Source: Rotaria socialis (Eukaryota; Rotifera; Eurotatoria; Philodinida; Philodinidae). Taken from it: 64,000 nucleotides of DNA. Positions 53,841 to 64,000 of the stretch are shown piece after piece. The translations under genes and the position numbers were made by a program. The stretch is from the NCBI GenBank assembly GCA_905331475.1, contig CAJNYU010000012.1:44852-108851 (forward strand), in the 5' to 3' direction. Within the stretch, counting starts at the first letter, position 1; each line of letters begins with the position of its first letter. The notes beneath the pieces are model-generated. The model was given only the letters and a program-made list of their open reading frames with translations, did no database searches and was not told the DNA's origin.

Positions 53841-56251
53841 ATGCAAATACGTCGTCGCTGTCGACGTTATCTAGTCACTCGTACATCGATATTATGGTTA
53901 ACTTTATTTTCGACGATTTCAACAATGATATTAATTCATAAATATTTTTCAAATAATTACATTCAACCTTATCGAAATGGCATAGATAAAATTTTTCTTG
54001 TTGATGAAAATGATCTTACGGATGCAAATATACAGCCAACGAAAAATGTCTATTTCTTACATGAAGAATATTTTAATACGACACACCTTGCTTGTCGATA
54101 TCCAAAATTAACTATCGATAATCAAGACATATGGAAATATTTGCAACCTGTGACAAAAGCTAAACCAGATTGTGAAAAAGCAACTAATTGGGTTAATGTT
54201 GATAATGGTAAGCAGATTGATATATTTATATACAATATTTTCGTGTAAAAACCTAATTTAATTCTAGGTACTTTTCGATTATCTCAGCAAGCTTTACAAA
54301 AACATGGAGCTATTGTTTGTGCTTATCGCCCTATTCTTCGATCCAAAGATGATTTTTCGACAATTGAAGGTGCTCGGCTATTTCCTGTTGTAGATAAAAT
54401 GCCTCTTGTATCTGATTTTTTTCGTGCTGATTGCCGAGCACGTGATGGAAGTTATTATTCAAATATACATTCCGGTATTATGTTTGATGCTGGTTTACAT
54501 ATGCGGTATTTTGAAATGTGTTTATTTTGTTTTTATTCAAATTCCATGTTTTTTTGTTTTTTTGAAGGCACATATGGAATCCAATCGTTAAAACTCATTT
54601 AGGATATAATGTATTTATGTTGGGATTTGATTCTGTTTCTCGTATGACTTTTATGCGTTTTTTACCAAAAAGTTACAATTATTTAATTAAAGATTTAGGA
54701 AGTATTGTAATGAAAGGTTCGATTCCGTTGATAGCTAGAAAAATATTTCTAGAATATTTATTCAATTTTTCTAGGTTACAATATTGTCGGTGATGGTACA
54801 CCAGCAGCACTTTTACCTATTTTAACTGGCAAAACCGAAAGAGAATTACCTGAAGCAAGACGCGGTCAGCCCGGTGCCGAAACAGTTGATCGATTTCCTT
54901 GGATTTGGAAAAAATTTAAAAGTATACACAAGTTTAGTTTTGAGTTGTTCCTATTGATAGAAATGAATTTGTTTTTTAATTTTAACATCTAGATAATGGT
55001 TATATTACTCAATGGGCTGAAGATCTACAATCCGTTGGTACATTTCAAATGCGCTTGAAAGGTTTTCGTGATCAACCTGTCGATCATTATGCTCGTCCAT
55101 TTTATCTCATAGCTGAATCTATGCGTACATCTAAGCCATATTGTTTTGGTTCTATTACACGTCTACAGTCAATGCTCAATTGGGCACGTGATCTATTTCA
55201 TATGTATCCAAGTCAACCGAAATTTTCCTTTATTTTTCATTCACAATATTCTCATGATTCAAACAATCGTTTACCCTATGGTGACGACGAATTGCTTGAA
55301 TTTTTAAAACTAATGAATCAATTTGGTTATTTTGATAATACAATATTTATTTTAATGACTGACCATGGCGCTCGTTTTTCAACATTGAGAAAAACGTACC
55401 AGGGTAAACTAGAAGAACGCTTGCCATTTATATCTATTCGTATGCCTTTGAAATTTCAAGAAAAATATCCACACATAATGCATAATTTACGTTTAAATTC
55501 TCATCGTTTAACTACGCCTTTTGATTTGCATGAAACATTCGAGCATTTATTTGAATTTCATTCCAATGATCCCTATCAATCGAAATCAACTCGTGCCTAT
55601 AGTCTTTTTGAATTAATACCAGAAAATCGAACTTGTCTACAAGCTCATATAGAGCAACATTGGTGTGCATGTCTTCATTGGAATGATATATCAATTCATG
55701 AGCCTATTATTCAAAAATTTGGATATCAAGCTGTAGATTATTTGAATAATTTTGTGTCCGAATATAAAAATCAATGCGCAAAATTAACTTTATATCAAAT
55801 AACAAAAGCAAATCTATTGAAAGCAAATGAACGCTTATTAAAATTTATTGGTTCAAGTGATAAAGATGGTCGTATTCCAAATTTTCGTAATAATACATTG
55901 AGAAAATTAACCAAAAGTCTATCATTCAACCAAACAAAATATTACCAAATTCAATTTGAAACTCTACCTGGACATGGTCAATTCGAATTGACAGCTGAGT
56001 ATAATCCATTAAAAGATACATTTATTATAACGAAACGACATTTAAGTCGATTGAATAAATATGGACATGCATCCGTTTGTATAGCACAGACAAGACCGGA
56101 ATTTCGAGAAATTTGTTATTGTTCTAAATTGTTAAATCGTACACAAAATTCCAATCATTCTCATGTAAATGTTGTTATGAATAATAATAATAAGAAAAAT
56201 ATAATAAAAAATGAAAAAAATGTTGCAACAAGCAACAGTCCTCATCGTTAA
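53841..56251 (+). CDS. DUF229 alkaline-phosphatase/sulfatase-superfamily membrane protein
   Basis: Member of the metazoan DUF229 family, related to sulfatases; substrate unknown. Five exons (53841-54207, 54268-54505, 54568-54716, 54775-54921, 54993-56251) give 719 residues in frame. A basic N-terminus and one hydrophobic segment (ILWLTLFSTISTMILIHKYF) suggest type II anchoring in the Golgi or at the surface. Family landmarks are GFDSVSRMTFMRFLPKSY, VGDGTPAALLPILTGKTE, FPWIWKKFK, HSQYSHDSNNRLPYGDDELL and the metal-binding-type FILMTDHGARFS. The third intron has an atypical GTTCGA donor. Confidence 0.88.
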
Positions 56252-56517
56252 TATGATTTTTTTTTCAATAAGATTCTATTTGAAACGGAAGCATTACTAC
56301 AGCTAGCAGATATAAGGTACGTGTACACTGCTTTAACTAACATGTGATCTTTAATCACCAAGAGTGTACCAAATAGTCGCTCTATATTTTGATATGTTCA
56401 TCAATTTTTCCATTTTACAGCTGTACATTGTGATTAAAATGTTCATTATCTTGTCTCGATCTAGAAAAGAGACTAAACACTTTATTTGAATATCTCGAAT
56501 AGTACTCATTCGTATCG
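56252..56517. other. Spacer between DUF229 gene and LINE fragment
   Basis: Short AT-rich 3' flank. No feature. Confidence 0.4.
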
Positions 56518-57619
56518 GTCCAACCTATAAACTATGCTAAAACGGAGCTCAAACGGACAACCAGAGCGGTCGGAAGCACAAAATTTGAAATTTCGATAGG
56601 AGATGCTGCAATCTCATGGAAAAACAGTTTTAAATACCTAGGCTATCAGATCACATGTAAGCTAGGCTGGGGTAAAATGATTACTGAATACAAAAATAGG
56701 ATAACACAAAAAGTAGCAATCGTGAAATTCTATCACATGTATCGTTCCTCAATACAGACTTTTCGAAGAATCCTGTTCTCGACTTGTGTGTTCCCCCTTT
56801 TTACTTGTCTATTCGGGATATTCTCAGTGCTAACGAGCTGTCAACAAAGTGATCTGAACCATTTTTATCTCACGTGCCTGAAACGAATACTAGGAGTATG
56901 GTTCTGGAACGTCTATATATTCTCATTACTATTCGAAGAGACGTCGCTAAAAAATCTATGTAGTAAATAGTGGACAAAGTACAAGCAAGCGTTAAAGAAC
57001 TCAGTAGATGGAACCCTCCTGTTCGAACAGCACACCCTAAATGTCTTTAGGAGTCCAGTGACTGAAGAAAGCATTCGTCGTGAAACATGTGTACAGATCA
57101 AAACGCCTAGTTCCACATGTTTCCACCATCGAGAAATGTCTAAAATGGTTAGAGAATAGTGAAGAGAACTCAATCCCCCATGCCGATGAATCTGATTTCA
57201 AGGTACTGGCAGAAATTCCGAACTCGTTACTATGAAATGAAACTAAACTAAACTATTCCCCGATGGTCTCCCACCTTTGCATCAATCACCCTACAAAACA
57301 CTTCTTCTTTTTCTCTGTGGTTTGTTTTTCTTTTCTCCTCTTGTTGTACCCTAGGATGGATTAGACGTTTGTTCGTTTTGCTCTCCTCTTGCCTTCCTCC
57401 TACTTGGGAGCGATATTTACCCTCGTGATTACGTTCCGCCTGTGAGGGATAGGTATGTCTATATCTACTGTTATTTCTATTGTTCTATCTGGCTTGTATT
57501 ATCTTTCGTCCCGATGTCTGTAGGTTCAAGTCTCTCTTTTATGAATTGTAACCTGTACCACTCGTGATGTATTAATAAGCCTTCGGGCATTAATTCTTCC
57601 ATTAAAGCATAATAAAAAA
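56518..57619 (+). pseudogene. 5'-truncated non-LTR retrotransposon (LINE) remnant
   Basis: Begins abruptly in the C-terminal part of a reverse-transcriptase ORF (NYAKTELKRTTRAVGSTKFE, then SWKNSFKYLGYQITCKLGWG and TCLKRILG). It is broken by a stop after LKNLCSK (56968-56970), with further related codons up to about 57150. A GC-richer 3' untranslated region with CTTCGGGC hairpin-like words follows, then AATAAAAAAA at about 57612-57619. Truncation at the 5' end and an A-rich 3' end are what target-primed reverse transcription leaves. Clade not determined. Confidence 0.65.
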
Positions 57620-58265
57620 ACGTTCATTATCTCTTAATCGACGATGAGCGGTGAATTCACCTCGATTTGCATTCGTTTCAGGGTTACCACTTGATGAAGT
57701 CTAAAACGCAGAAGCTTACATTGTTGCAGATTTTTTATATTTCTGAGAATATTTGGTATTTTTTCATATTTATTTCATTTCTTTTTATTTTACTTCTTGT
57801 TTCTGAGATGAGCTACTCGAATCCGGAGTTGGCAATTTTTTTCGTCGGCGCTGTCCATATATGGGCTATGTTAAATCTAGTTGTGGTTCGCCACCACCGG
57901 TTCTAAGGCAAAGAATCGGATGGACTTGCATCGTAATTCATTCATCTCTAATATCAACTTTAGCAGAATACCATGTAAATATGCATATAAAATAATTAAG
58001 GGTTGTTGTTTCATTTAGTTTGAATCTATATTCGTCTACTCTAAACAAAGATGATTTTCTCCATTGCAAGTGCATCGAATATCTAGGAGTTGTAGTTTAT
58101 TTAAACAATTTTGCATCTCGAAGAGAAACATTCATGATAATCGAACGTCAACTGTCTAACAGCTCTTCGTCTAACTCTTTCATATATTCTATACCGAATT
58201 TTAGTCAGCATCATGACTAATCGTTCACAATTTACATTTCAAGAATTATAAGAAAAACAAAAATT
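57620..58265. other. Intergenic region
   Basis: Only small ORFs without family resemblance (57667-57906, 58020-58220). No supported gene. Confidence 0.35.
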
Positions 58266-58465
58266 GAGAGTGTGGATATACTGGTATCGACGATGAAAAG
58301 AACCACACCCACACCCCACACCCTCAAGAATATGGATATACTTGTAAATTGCATGAACAATTAAAATTGATATGTTCACCAAGGACAATATTCCCACTCT
58401 TCATGCCCACATCGACTCAATACACCCTTAATCACATCTTACACTCATAAGCACACTCACACCCT
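58266..58465. repeat. Telomere-like hairpin plus one-sided tract
   Basis: GAGAGTGTGGATA faces CCACACCCACACCCCACACC at 58266-58326. A second C-rich tract (CACACTCACACCC) without a partner ends at about 58463. Confidence 0.55.
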
Positions 58466-58689
58466 TTGGTTATTAGTAAAAAAATGCAATTTCGAAAGGA
58501 TTAAAATGTGAAATAGAAGGGAGTTTCTTTAATTGTATATGAGAAATTCCTTTTACATTTATCGTAATGTCTGATAGTTTCAAAACAGCAACACTTCAAA
58601 ATGTATGCTGCAATCTGTGGAGAAATTGATCAGGGCCTAGTTTTCTTGATATTTATGTACATATTTCAGCGCTCATTAACAATCGTGCT

Positions 58690-61600
58690 TTAATATTTTT
58701 TGAGTGCATTACCACATGAGCGACAAAAATTTGCTGTTGAATCTTGTGTAGGGGCGCCACATTGAGAGCAAAATGCTGCGTTTGAAGTAGAATTGAGTGG
58801 AAGATAAATATTATGTTGCTGTGAAAAATAGGATGTTGCTTGTGGAGCACGTTGATTCAAATAAGTTGCATTAGTTTGACTAAGTTCGATTATTAACTAA
58901 AAAAAGCAACGAAATAAAAATGACTAAGTCTTGTTATTATCCGGTTGGCGCATAAGTTCTGCACGTTTTTATTTTTTCGTCCAACAACAAATTTATTTTT
59001 CAACAAAGATATTCTCTTTTCGTTATATATGTATTTCTTTCGTTCTTCTGTTTTCCTTCATCTCACTATTATAAATTCATTTCTGCTCTCTCAAGGTCAA
59101 ACAAGCATCGATATTGACCTAGATCTTTCCTGCTTACTACGTACTAATACTCCTATTGCGTATTTTGTATTTTATGAGACTCTGATCGCTATATAAATAC
59201 ACATATCCTGTTCTATTCTGTTGTTATCTGTTTCCAATTACATGGACGAACAAAAAATTCATATTCGGCAGTGCCGAATCGGCACTGTGTCTGCTCGGCG
59301 AGTTCGATCGACGCTCAACAGCAGCCGAAGCAGCAAGAAATATTTGTGGTACATATGGGGAGAAAGCCATCGACAGATTCACTTCTCACCGTTGGTTTTC
59401 CAAGTTCCGTTCCGAAGATGTCACCTTGACGGATAAATCTCGCTCCGGGCGACCTGTGGACTTTGACGATGAAGCGTTGCAAGCTTTCCTCGGCGCCGAT
59501 CCACTTTAAACAACACGCAAACTAGTCGAACAAGTCAACTGTCACCACTCGGCCGTGGAGCGTCACCTTCATGCTCTCGGCAAGGTTCATAAGTACGGAA
59601 GTTCGTTTCCACACCAATTGTCCATAGACAACTTGACTCAGCGAGCATCGATTTGTGCTTCACTACTGTTCCGACAGAAGCATACCCCACTTTTAGAACG
59701 AATCGTTACTGGAGATGAAAAATGGGTGTGTTATGCCAACGTCTATCATAGAAGACAGTTGCTTGGTCCTGATCAAAAACCATTGCCGGATGTGAAACCC
59801 AGCGCGTATCCAAAGAAGGTAATGCTGTGAATTTAATGGGATATGAGCGGTGTCATCTATTTCGAGTTGTTAGATATAAATGAGACGATTACCGCCGATG
59901 TCTACTCTCAACAATTGCAGCGATTGAATGAAGTTCTACTTCAAAAGCTACCGACTTTGGCGAATCAAAAAGATGTCATCCTTCTTCATGACAATAGTCG
60001 ACCTCACGTGGCAAAGTTGACTCAGCAAAAAATCGAACAGCTAGGATGAGAAATTCTTCCACACCCGCCGTGGTAACCAGACCTCTCACCAGCCGATTAT
60101 CATCTGTTCCTATCACTTCGTAACTATTTGTGCAATAAACACTATGAACCCACGGAGAAAATTTTTTCAAAAAACCGCGGTACTCACCGGTCACAAAAAC
60201 CGCGGTTTCAGCCGGTGTTTTCGAATAGCGAAAGTCAGACCATCTATGCGTATCTCTAACACCGCCCAGAATCGCGGTTTTGAAAACCGTCACATACCGC
60301 GGTTGTGAAAACCGTTGCGAACCGCGGTTTCTAAAACCCCGGTTCTGGGCGGTGTTAGAGATACGCATAGATGGTCTGACTTTCGCGGTTTTGAAAACCG
60401 TCGCATACCGCGGTTGTGAAAACCGTTGCAAACCGCGATTTCTAAAACCGCGGTTCTGGGCGGTGTTAGAGATACGCATAGATGGTCTGACTTTCGCGGT
60501 TTTGGGTGTTTTTTTTAAAGGCATAAATGGTCTGACTACCGTTATATCGAAAAACCGTTTCAAACGCGTTTTTTTTCGATACACTAGACTCAGCAGAAGC
60601 AGGTATACCGACCATAACCTGTACGCTCAAGGTTTCAGGTGTGGCGCCCTTCGAGGGGCAGTGAAGTGAACTCTCCCGAGCCCCATTTCCACAAAGTGTC
60701 TTTGTAGAGTTCTTATATTATGTATGTGATATAAGTAAAATTTGCCGGAATTTGTGGGGCACGACATCTCGAATGTCCTTACACATTCCTTCACACTTTG
60801 GTATGCACAGCGGTTTCTCACATGCAAGCCACGGTTTTCTGAACCACAGTTATGATCGAGTGCACCGCGGTTTGAAAAACCGTTAATAACCGCTATATTC
60901 AGAACCGCGGTTATTATCGAGTGCACCGCGGTTTGAAAAACCGTTAATAACCGCTATATTGAAACCGCGGTTATGATCAAGCACACCGCGGTTTGAAAAA
61001 CCGTTAATAACCGCTATATTGAAACCGCGGTTATGATCAAGCACACCGCGGTTTGAAAAACCGTTAATAACCGCTATATTCAGAACCGCGGTTATGAGTG
61101 TGCATACCGCGGTGTAAAAAACCGTTGATAACCGCGGTTTTAAGTGATATCAAAATAATACCGCGGTTTTCTCTGGTCAAACCGCGGTTTGGTTTAAATT
61201 TTTTTTCCGTGGGAAGACTTCGATGAGCTAAAATCCGACCTGGCTGCCTTTTTCGAATCAAAACCGGCTAGTTTTTACAGACGTGGAATTGAACTATTGC
61301 CAGAAAGATGGGAGAATGTTGTTGAAAAATAAATGTATTGCTGAACCAAAACAAAAGTGCAGAGCTGATGCGTCAACCGGATATTCAACTCGAGTATAAA
61401 CAAATAGCGTCTGTTCGTCATACGGGCTCGATATTATTCTATGTTCTGTAAGTGAACTAACTAAAACTGAGCACATTGACCTAGAATCGCAGAGAAACAA
61501 TTCTAGGAAAATCGCTTGATCACTATCTGCTGCTCAAAGCAATACTGGCCAATAGTTTATGTTTTAACAATGCACAGCTCGAGATGATATGCATTCTTAT

Positions 61601-63268
61601 GAGAACTGACTCAAAAATGTTCTCGTTACAATGAAAATCCGAAGAATATGTATTCACTTATATGGATCAGCGAAATACTATGATTGATACAAAAAACAAA
61701 AAGATCGATGCAATTGTATTACTCACTTTATACACGATGTGTTTAATTCCACCACCACGACCACGTCCTCTGCGCCACGTTCTAATGATGTTCAATCGCC
61801 AAGTACATGGTACTGGTGATCTTCTCGAATATTTCATTGACTCATTAGCAATGACTCGTCTCATTTGGCTTTCACGAGAGTTTCTTACTATTATAAATCC
61901 AATACAGCCAACAAACACTCCAAAAACTTCTAAAGCAAGTGCAATGGCAAATAATATTGGAAATCCAGATCGTTGAAAAGTCTTTGCTGTTAGCCCATGT
62001 GTTTCATTACGATGAAACTGTGGCGCAGTTACGGCGTAACTGCGATCGCACTGTGACCCGTAATTGCGGAAAATTGCGCCGTAACTACGCGTAACTGCGA
62101 TAAAGAAATCGCAATTACGGGTAGTTCCGGTGAAAAAATCCCAGTTACGCATAACGGCGTCCACGTTTTTCGCAATTATGGGCCACAGTATCGTCGCAAT
62201 TGGTACAAAAGATGACATAGATTAGATTTTCACTTTATTTGTACTTTTATTGTGAATTTAAAATATTTTTGCACAAAATAAAAAATTTAAAACTAGAAAA
62301 TTAAAATTTTTATAAAAAAATAAAAAAACAATTTTTAAATTAAAAATTTTCACAATAACAAATAATTGAAAAATTAAAACCTAAAAAAATTGAAAAATTT
62401 ACTAAGTTAAAAGTTTAAAGAAATTTTAATTTCAAAAATTAAGGAAAATAAAAAATAAATATCTAGAAAAATTAAAATATTAACATCTAAAATAATTTTT
62501 AAAAATTTAATAAATAGAAGAAAAAAAATTTAATAAATAGAAGAAAAAAAATTTAATTACAAAAAGCTGAAAAGCTAAAAAAGATTTAAATCTAGAAAAA
62601 TTAAAAAAAAATAAAAAATATGTATTCTACTGCTTATAGTAGATTGACTTATGAAAGAAAATGTGACGAGCACTGCTATTTATACTGATTTTCTGTGACT
62701 GTATTTTATTGTTAGAGTGTAGCCAATTACAAATAAGAAGGAATACTTTATAATTGGCCATTTATACCTACAAGGGATCGTAAGATGCGATCACTAGGAC
62801 GCAGTTACGTTGATCTTCATCACAGTACGCGTAGTTTCTTATAGAACCTCCACTACGATCAATGCGCCATAGTTACGCGTAACTGCGACGCCAAATTGGC
62901 TCTGCGCGTAACTGCGGCACAGTTGATAAAAAAGAGACGACATGGGAGTCCACCAGCAATGAACAAGGCAATACCAGTGATTACACACAAACAAATAATG
63001 AGTGTAAGAATGATGGATGATACGTTTACACGTGCTACCCGGTTGATATTCTCCACCGATTGTTGATATTCATCTTGAGAAATGATTCCATTTAAGCGAA
63101 TAGAATAGCTCGAATCAAATTCGTGTTTCATGCATCCAGCTGTAAAATAAAGTAGCAAAAACAAAATACGCCAACGTGATGATTGTATCTTTAAAACAAG
63201 AGAAGCAATAACTTACTCCTAATCATCGGTACCACAATCGGGTCTGGATGAACTGGATTAACAAGCAT
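58690..63268 (-). CDS. Two-pass membrane protein with C-terminal zinc ribbon
   Basis: Uncharacterised. Four exons (63217-63268, 62942-63139, 61727-61986, 58690-58896) close in frame to 238 residues. A short N-terminal region (HEFDSSYSIRLNGIISQDEYQQSVENINRV) resembles the ERF4/Golgin-A7 domain, weakly. Two membrane spans follow, at about 58-80 and 91-117. A basic cytosolic segment (RNSRESQMRRVIANESMKYSRRSPVPCTWRL) leads to a double-Cys zinc ribbon (C213, C216, C228, C231; CSQCGAP...FCRSCG). ATG 63268 is chosen because an in-frame stop lies just upstream. Intron 2 is a palindromic-word element, and intron 3 (about 2.8 kb) contains a dead mariner. Whether the locus is still expressed is unknown. 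Confidence 0.65.
60149..61213. mobile_element. AACCGCGGTT-word palindromic element (1065 bp), inside mariner
   Basis: Ends CCCACGG and CCGTGGG, with AA on both sides (60147-60148 and 61214-61215). The interior holds dozens of ACCGCGG or AACCG words. It includes an inverted duplication around 60225-60275 and 60345-60390 (TCTAACACCGCCCAGAA versus its complement) and a 60-bp tandem array. A central stretch of about 200 bp (60600-60800) lacks the word. No coding capacity; long reverse ORFs are by-products. Confidence 0.75.
60843..61100. repeat. 60-bp tandem repeat, about 4.3 copies
   Basis: A unit of exactly 60 bp (AACCGCGGTTATGATC, CACCGCGGTTTGAAAAACCG, TTAATAACCGCTATATT) is repeated nearly identically. 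Copies starting at 60961 and 61021 appear identical. Each unit contains inverted AACCG/CGGTT words. Confidence 0.9.
61994..62946. mobile_element. AGTTACGCGTAACT-word palindromic element (953 bp) forming an intron
   Basis: Ends CCCATGT and ACATGGG, with AG on both sides (61992-61993 and 62947-62948). Both terminal regions are packed with GTTACG/CGTAAC, GCGCAGTTACG and CGCAATTACG words. AACTGTGNCGCAGTTACG-type sequence is inverted at the two ends. The middle (about 62220-62640) is almost pure A/T. It interrupts the zinc-ribbon gene exon. Confidence 0.7.
62220..62640. repeat. A/T-only low-complexity core
   Basis: About 420 bp dominated by AAAATT, TAAAAATTT and AGAAAAAAAATTTAATAAAT, with very few G or C. 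It forms the centre of the 953-bp element. Confidence 0.8.
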
Positions 63269-64000
63269 AACTGAATTGATATTGAGAGATTGACGACCAC
63301 TTCACATAACACGAGTAAGATTACTGAAGATAGAACACAAACAGCTTTTGCACGCTCTGGATGACGTGAAAGATTTTTAAAAAAATGTAGAACTACCTAT
63401 TTTTAGAGGCACTCAAAGTTCAGAAGTTACAAACATACAAGATCGCTATAGACTTTCTGCTGTATATTTTCTATTCAATAGAAAATACGTTGTTTTCTCT
63501 GGGAACTATTATTCTCGTACTACTATCAATAAAGTCACAAAATAAATCAAGTGAAGATCGTAGGCCTCCGATGAAATATCCTCAAGTCATTGTTTCTCTT
63601 ACAACACCAACTGTTTTGACTTCATTCTTTGGTGAATTCTTAAATAAAATGAGACTTCAATGTTTCAGCCGGCAAGATGATTTGTAATAGTGAACGAAAG
63701 AAAAGTTGGTATAGCAGGAAAAGAACGGAGAAAAAAAGCAATTACTGTAAAGAGAAAAGAAAAATACGAAGAAGTTGTGCCGCTTCTTTCATAATTGTGA
63801 ATAAGAAAGAAAGAAAGAAAGAAACCCTTGCCGTGCGGCTACCTTTCAGTATAGGGTGCTGTCCGGAGACAGTTTCAAGAGCCCGATATTTTTCCTACAA
63901 CTATTACTAGCTGCAGCTCTGGACAGAAGGCCGGCCTGACTCAGAGTTCCTTCCGCTTAATTACTTAAGCTTCCCATGCATACTGACTAACCACATACTA
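63269..64000. other. Upstream flank of zinc-ribbon gene
   Basis: Presumed promoter side of the minus-strand gene. Contains an AAAG microsatellite at about 63802-63823. Two overlapping small forward ORFs (63490-63687 and 63677-63910) have no recognised motif and are not called. Confidence 0.35.

Larger units (their letters stand above)
59242..61332 (+). pseudogene. mariner transposase pseudogene
   Basis: Similarity to mariner transposase is clear: DRFTSHRWFSKFRSEDVTLTDKSRSGRP, VTGDEKWVCYAN, VILLHDNSRPHVA, LSPADYHLF and the C-terminal FYRRGIELLPERWENVVEK. The reading frame shifts in the first 150 bp and has several stops (after DPL, VML and EQLG). It is then interrupted by the nested element at 60149-61213; the tail resumes at 61216. 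Not functional. Confidence 0.85.
58940..61381 (+). mobile_element. mariner transposon, dead, with nested insertion
   Basis: Inverted ends read TCCGGTTGGCGCATAAG on the left and the complement of TCCGGTTGACGCATCAG on the right. They are flanked by TA at 58938-58939 and 61382-61383, as expected for mariner. The element is split by a 1065-bp palindromic-word element at 60149-61213. It lies in an intron of the zinc-ribbon gene, opposite to its transcription. Confidence 0.85.

Noticed and set aside
56913-57173. 86-codon minus ORF over the LINE
   Set aside because: Antisense shadow of the reverse-transcriptase remnant.
59976-60926. Long ORFs (202, 129, 99 codons) around 60.0-60.9 kb
   Set aside because: Repetitive peptides (NRGFRNRG, RGCENRCEPRF) translated from the AACCGCGG array, not genes.
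60149-62946. CRISPR-like array, because of regularly spaced repeats
   Set aside because: Repeats are palindromic words without unique equal-length spacers, inside a eukaryotic intron.

Overview
The window looks like nuclear DNA of a small invertebrate, most likely a bdelloid rotifer. This is inferred from several things seen together. The DNA is AT-rich, and the genes have many 50-60 bp GT-AG introns. F-box/LRR genes are present. Many short interstitial tracts resemble TGTGGG, the bdelloid telomere repeat. Diverse DNA transposons are present, mostly in few copies. There are no operons or bacterial signals. One 100-N gap and one poly-G/N tract mark assembly limits.

Layout. 1-2324: no genes, one 252-bp near-perfect palindrome. 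2325-3719 (-): carbohydrate sulfotransferase. 4168-8577: pogo/Tigger-like DNA transposon with an intron-containing, apparently intact transposase and long inverted repeats. 8901-11087 (+): F-box gene. 11088-15450: repeats, including a hAT-type MITE with an 8-bp target duplication and a CCGGAA-rich element. 15451-19692 (+): type II membrane protein with a Ser/Thr stalk and a secreted-type domain. 19693-21906: telomere-like repeats and two degenerate hammerhead-ribozyme-like motifs. 21907-25329 (+): F-box gene followed by an LRR region built of 84-nt exons. 27035-28982 (-): protein with several HMG boxes. 29353-36540 (-): complete 22-exon P4-ATPase (ATP8B-like flippase, 1249 aa). 41850-42476 (+): TEX261/SVP26 homologue. 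43000-44659 (+): TMX3-like disulfide isomerase. 46222-48948 (+): secreted chitin-binding plus 11-EGF protein. 53841-56251 (+): DUF229 sulfatase-like protein. 56518-57619: 5'-truncated LINE. 58690-63268 (-): two-TM zinc-ribbon protein whose introns hold a mariner and two unusual elements.

Most interesting signal. Three elements (15028-15304, 60149-61213, 61994-62946) share one architecture: CCCANG...CNTGGG ends, an apparent 2-bp target duplication (TC, AA, AG), and an interior packed with variants of one short GC-rich palindromic word (TTCCGGAA, AACCGCGGTT, AGTTACGCGTAACT). Removing the second in silico restores the reading frame of a mariner transposase. Removing the third restores an uninterrupted exon of the zinc-ribbon gene. 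The third also looks spliceable without changing protein length, so it may be a transposon-made intron.

How the genes relate. Neighbours do not form one pathway. Several act in the secretory route: sulfotransferase (Golgi), TEX261 (ER-Golgi cargo), TMX3 (ER folding), P4-ATPase (membrane asymmetry) and the secreted EGF protein. That is probably coincidence. Intron boundaries were read by eye and checked for phase. The ATPase, HMG, TMX3, EGF, DUF229, membrane-stalk, first F-box and zinc-ribbon models all close in frame.
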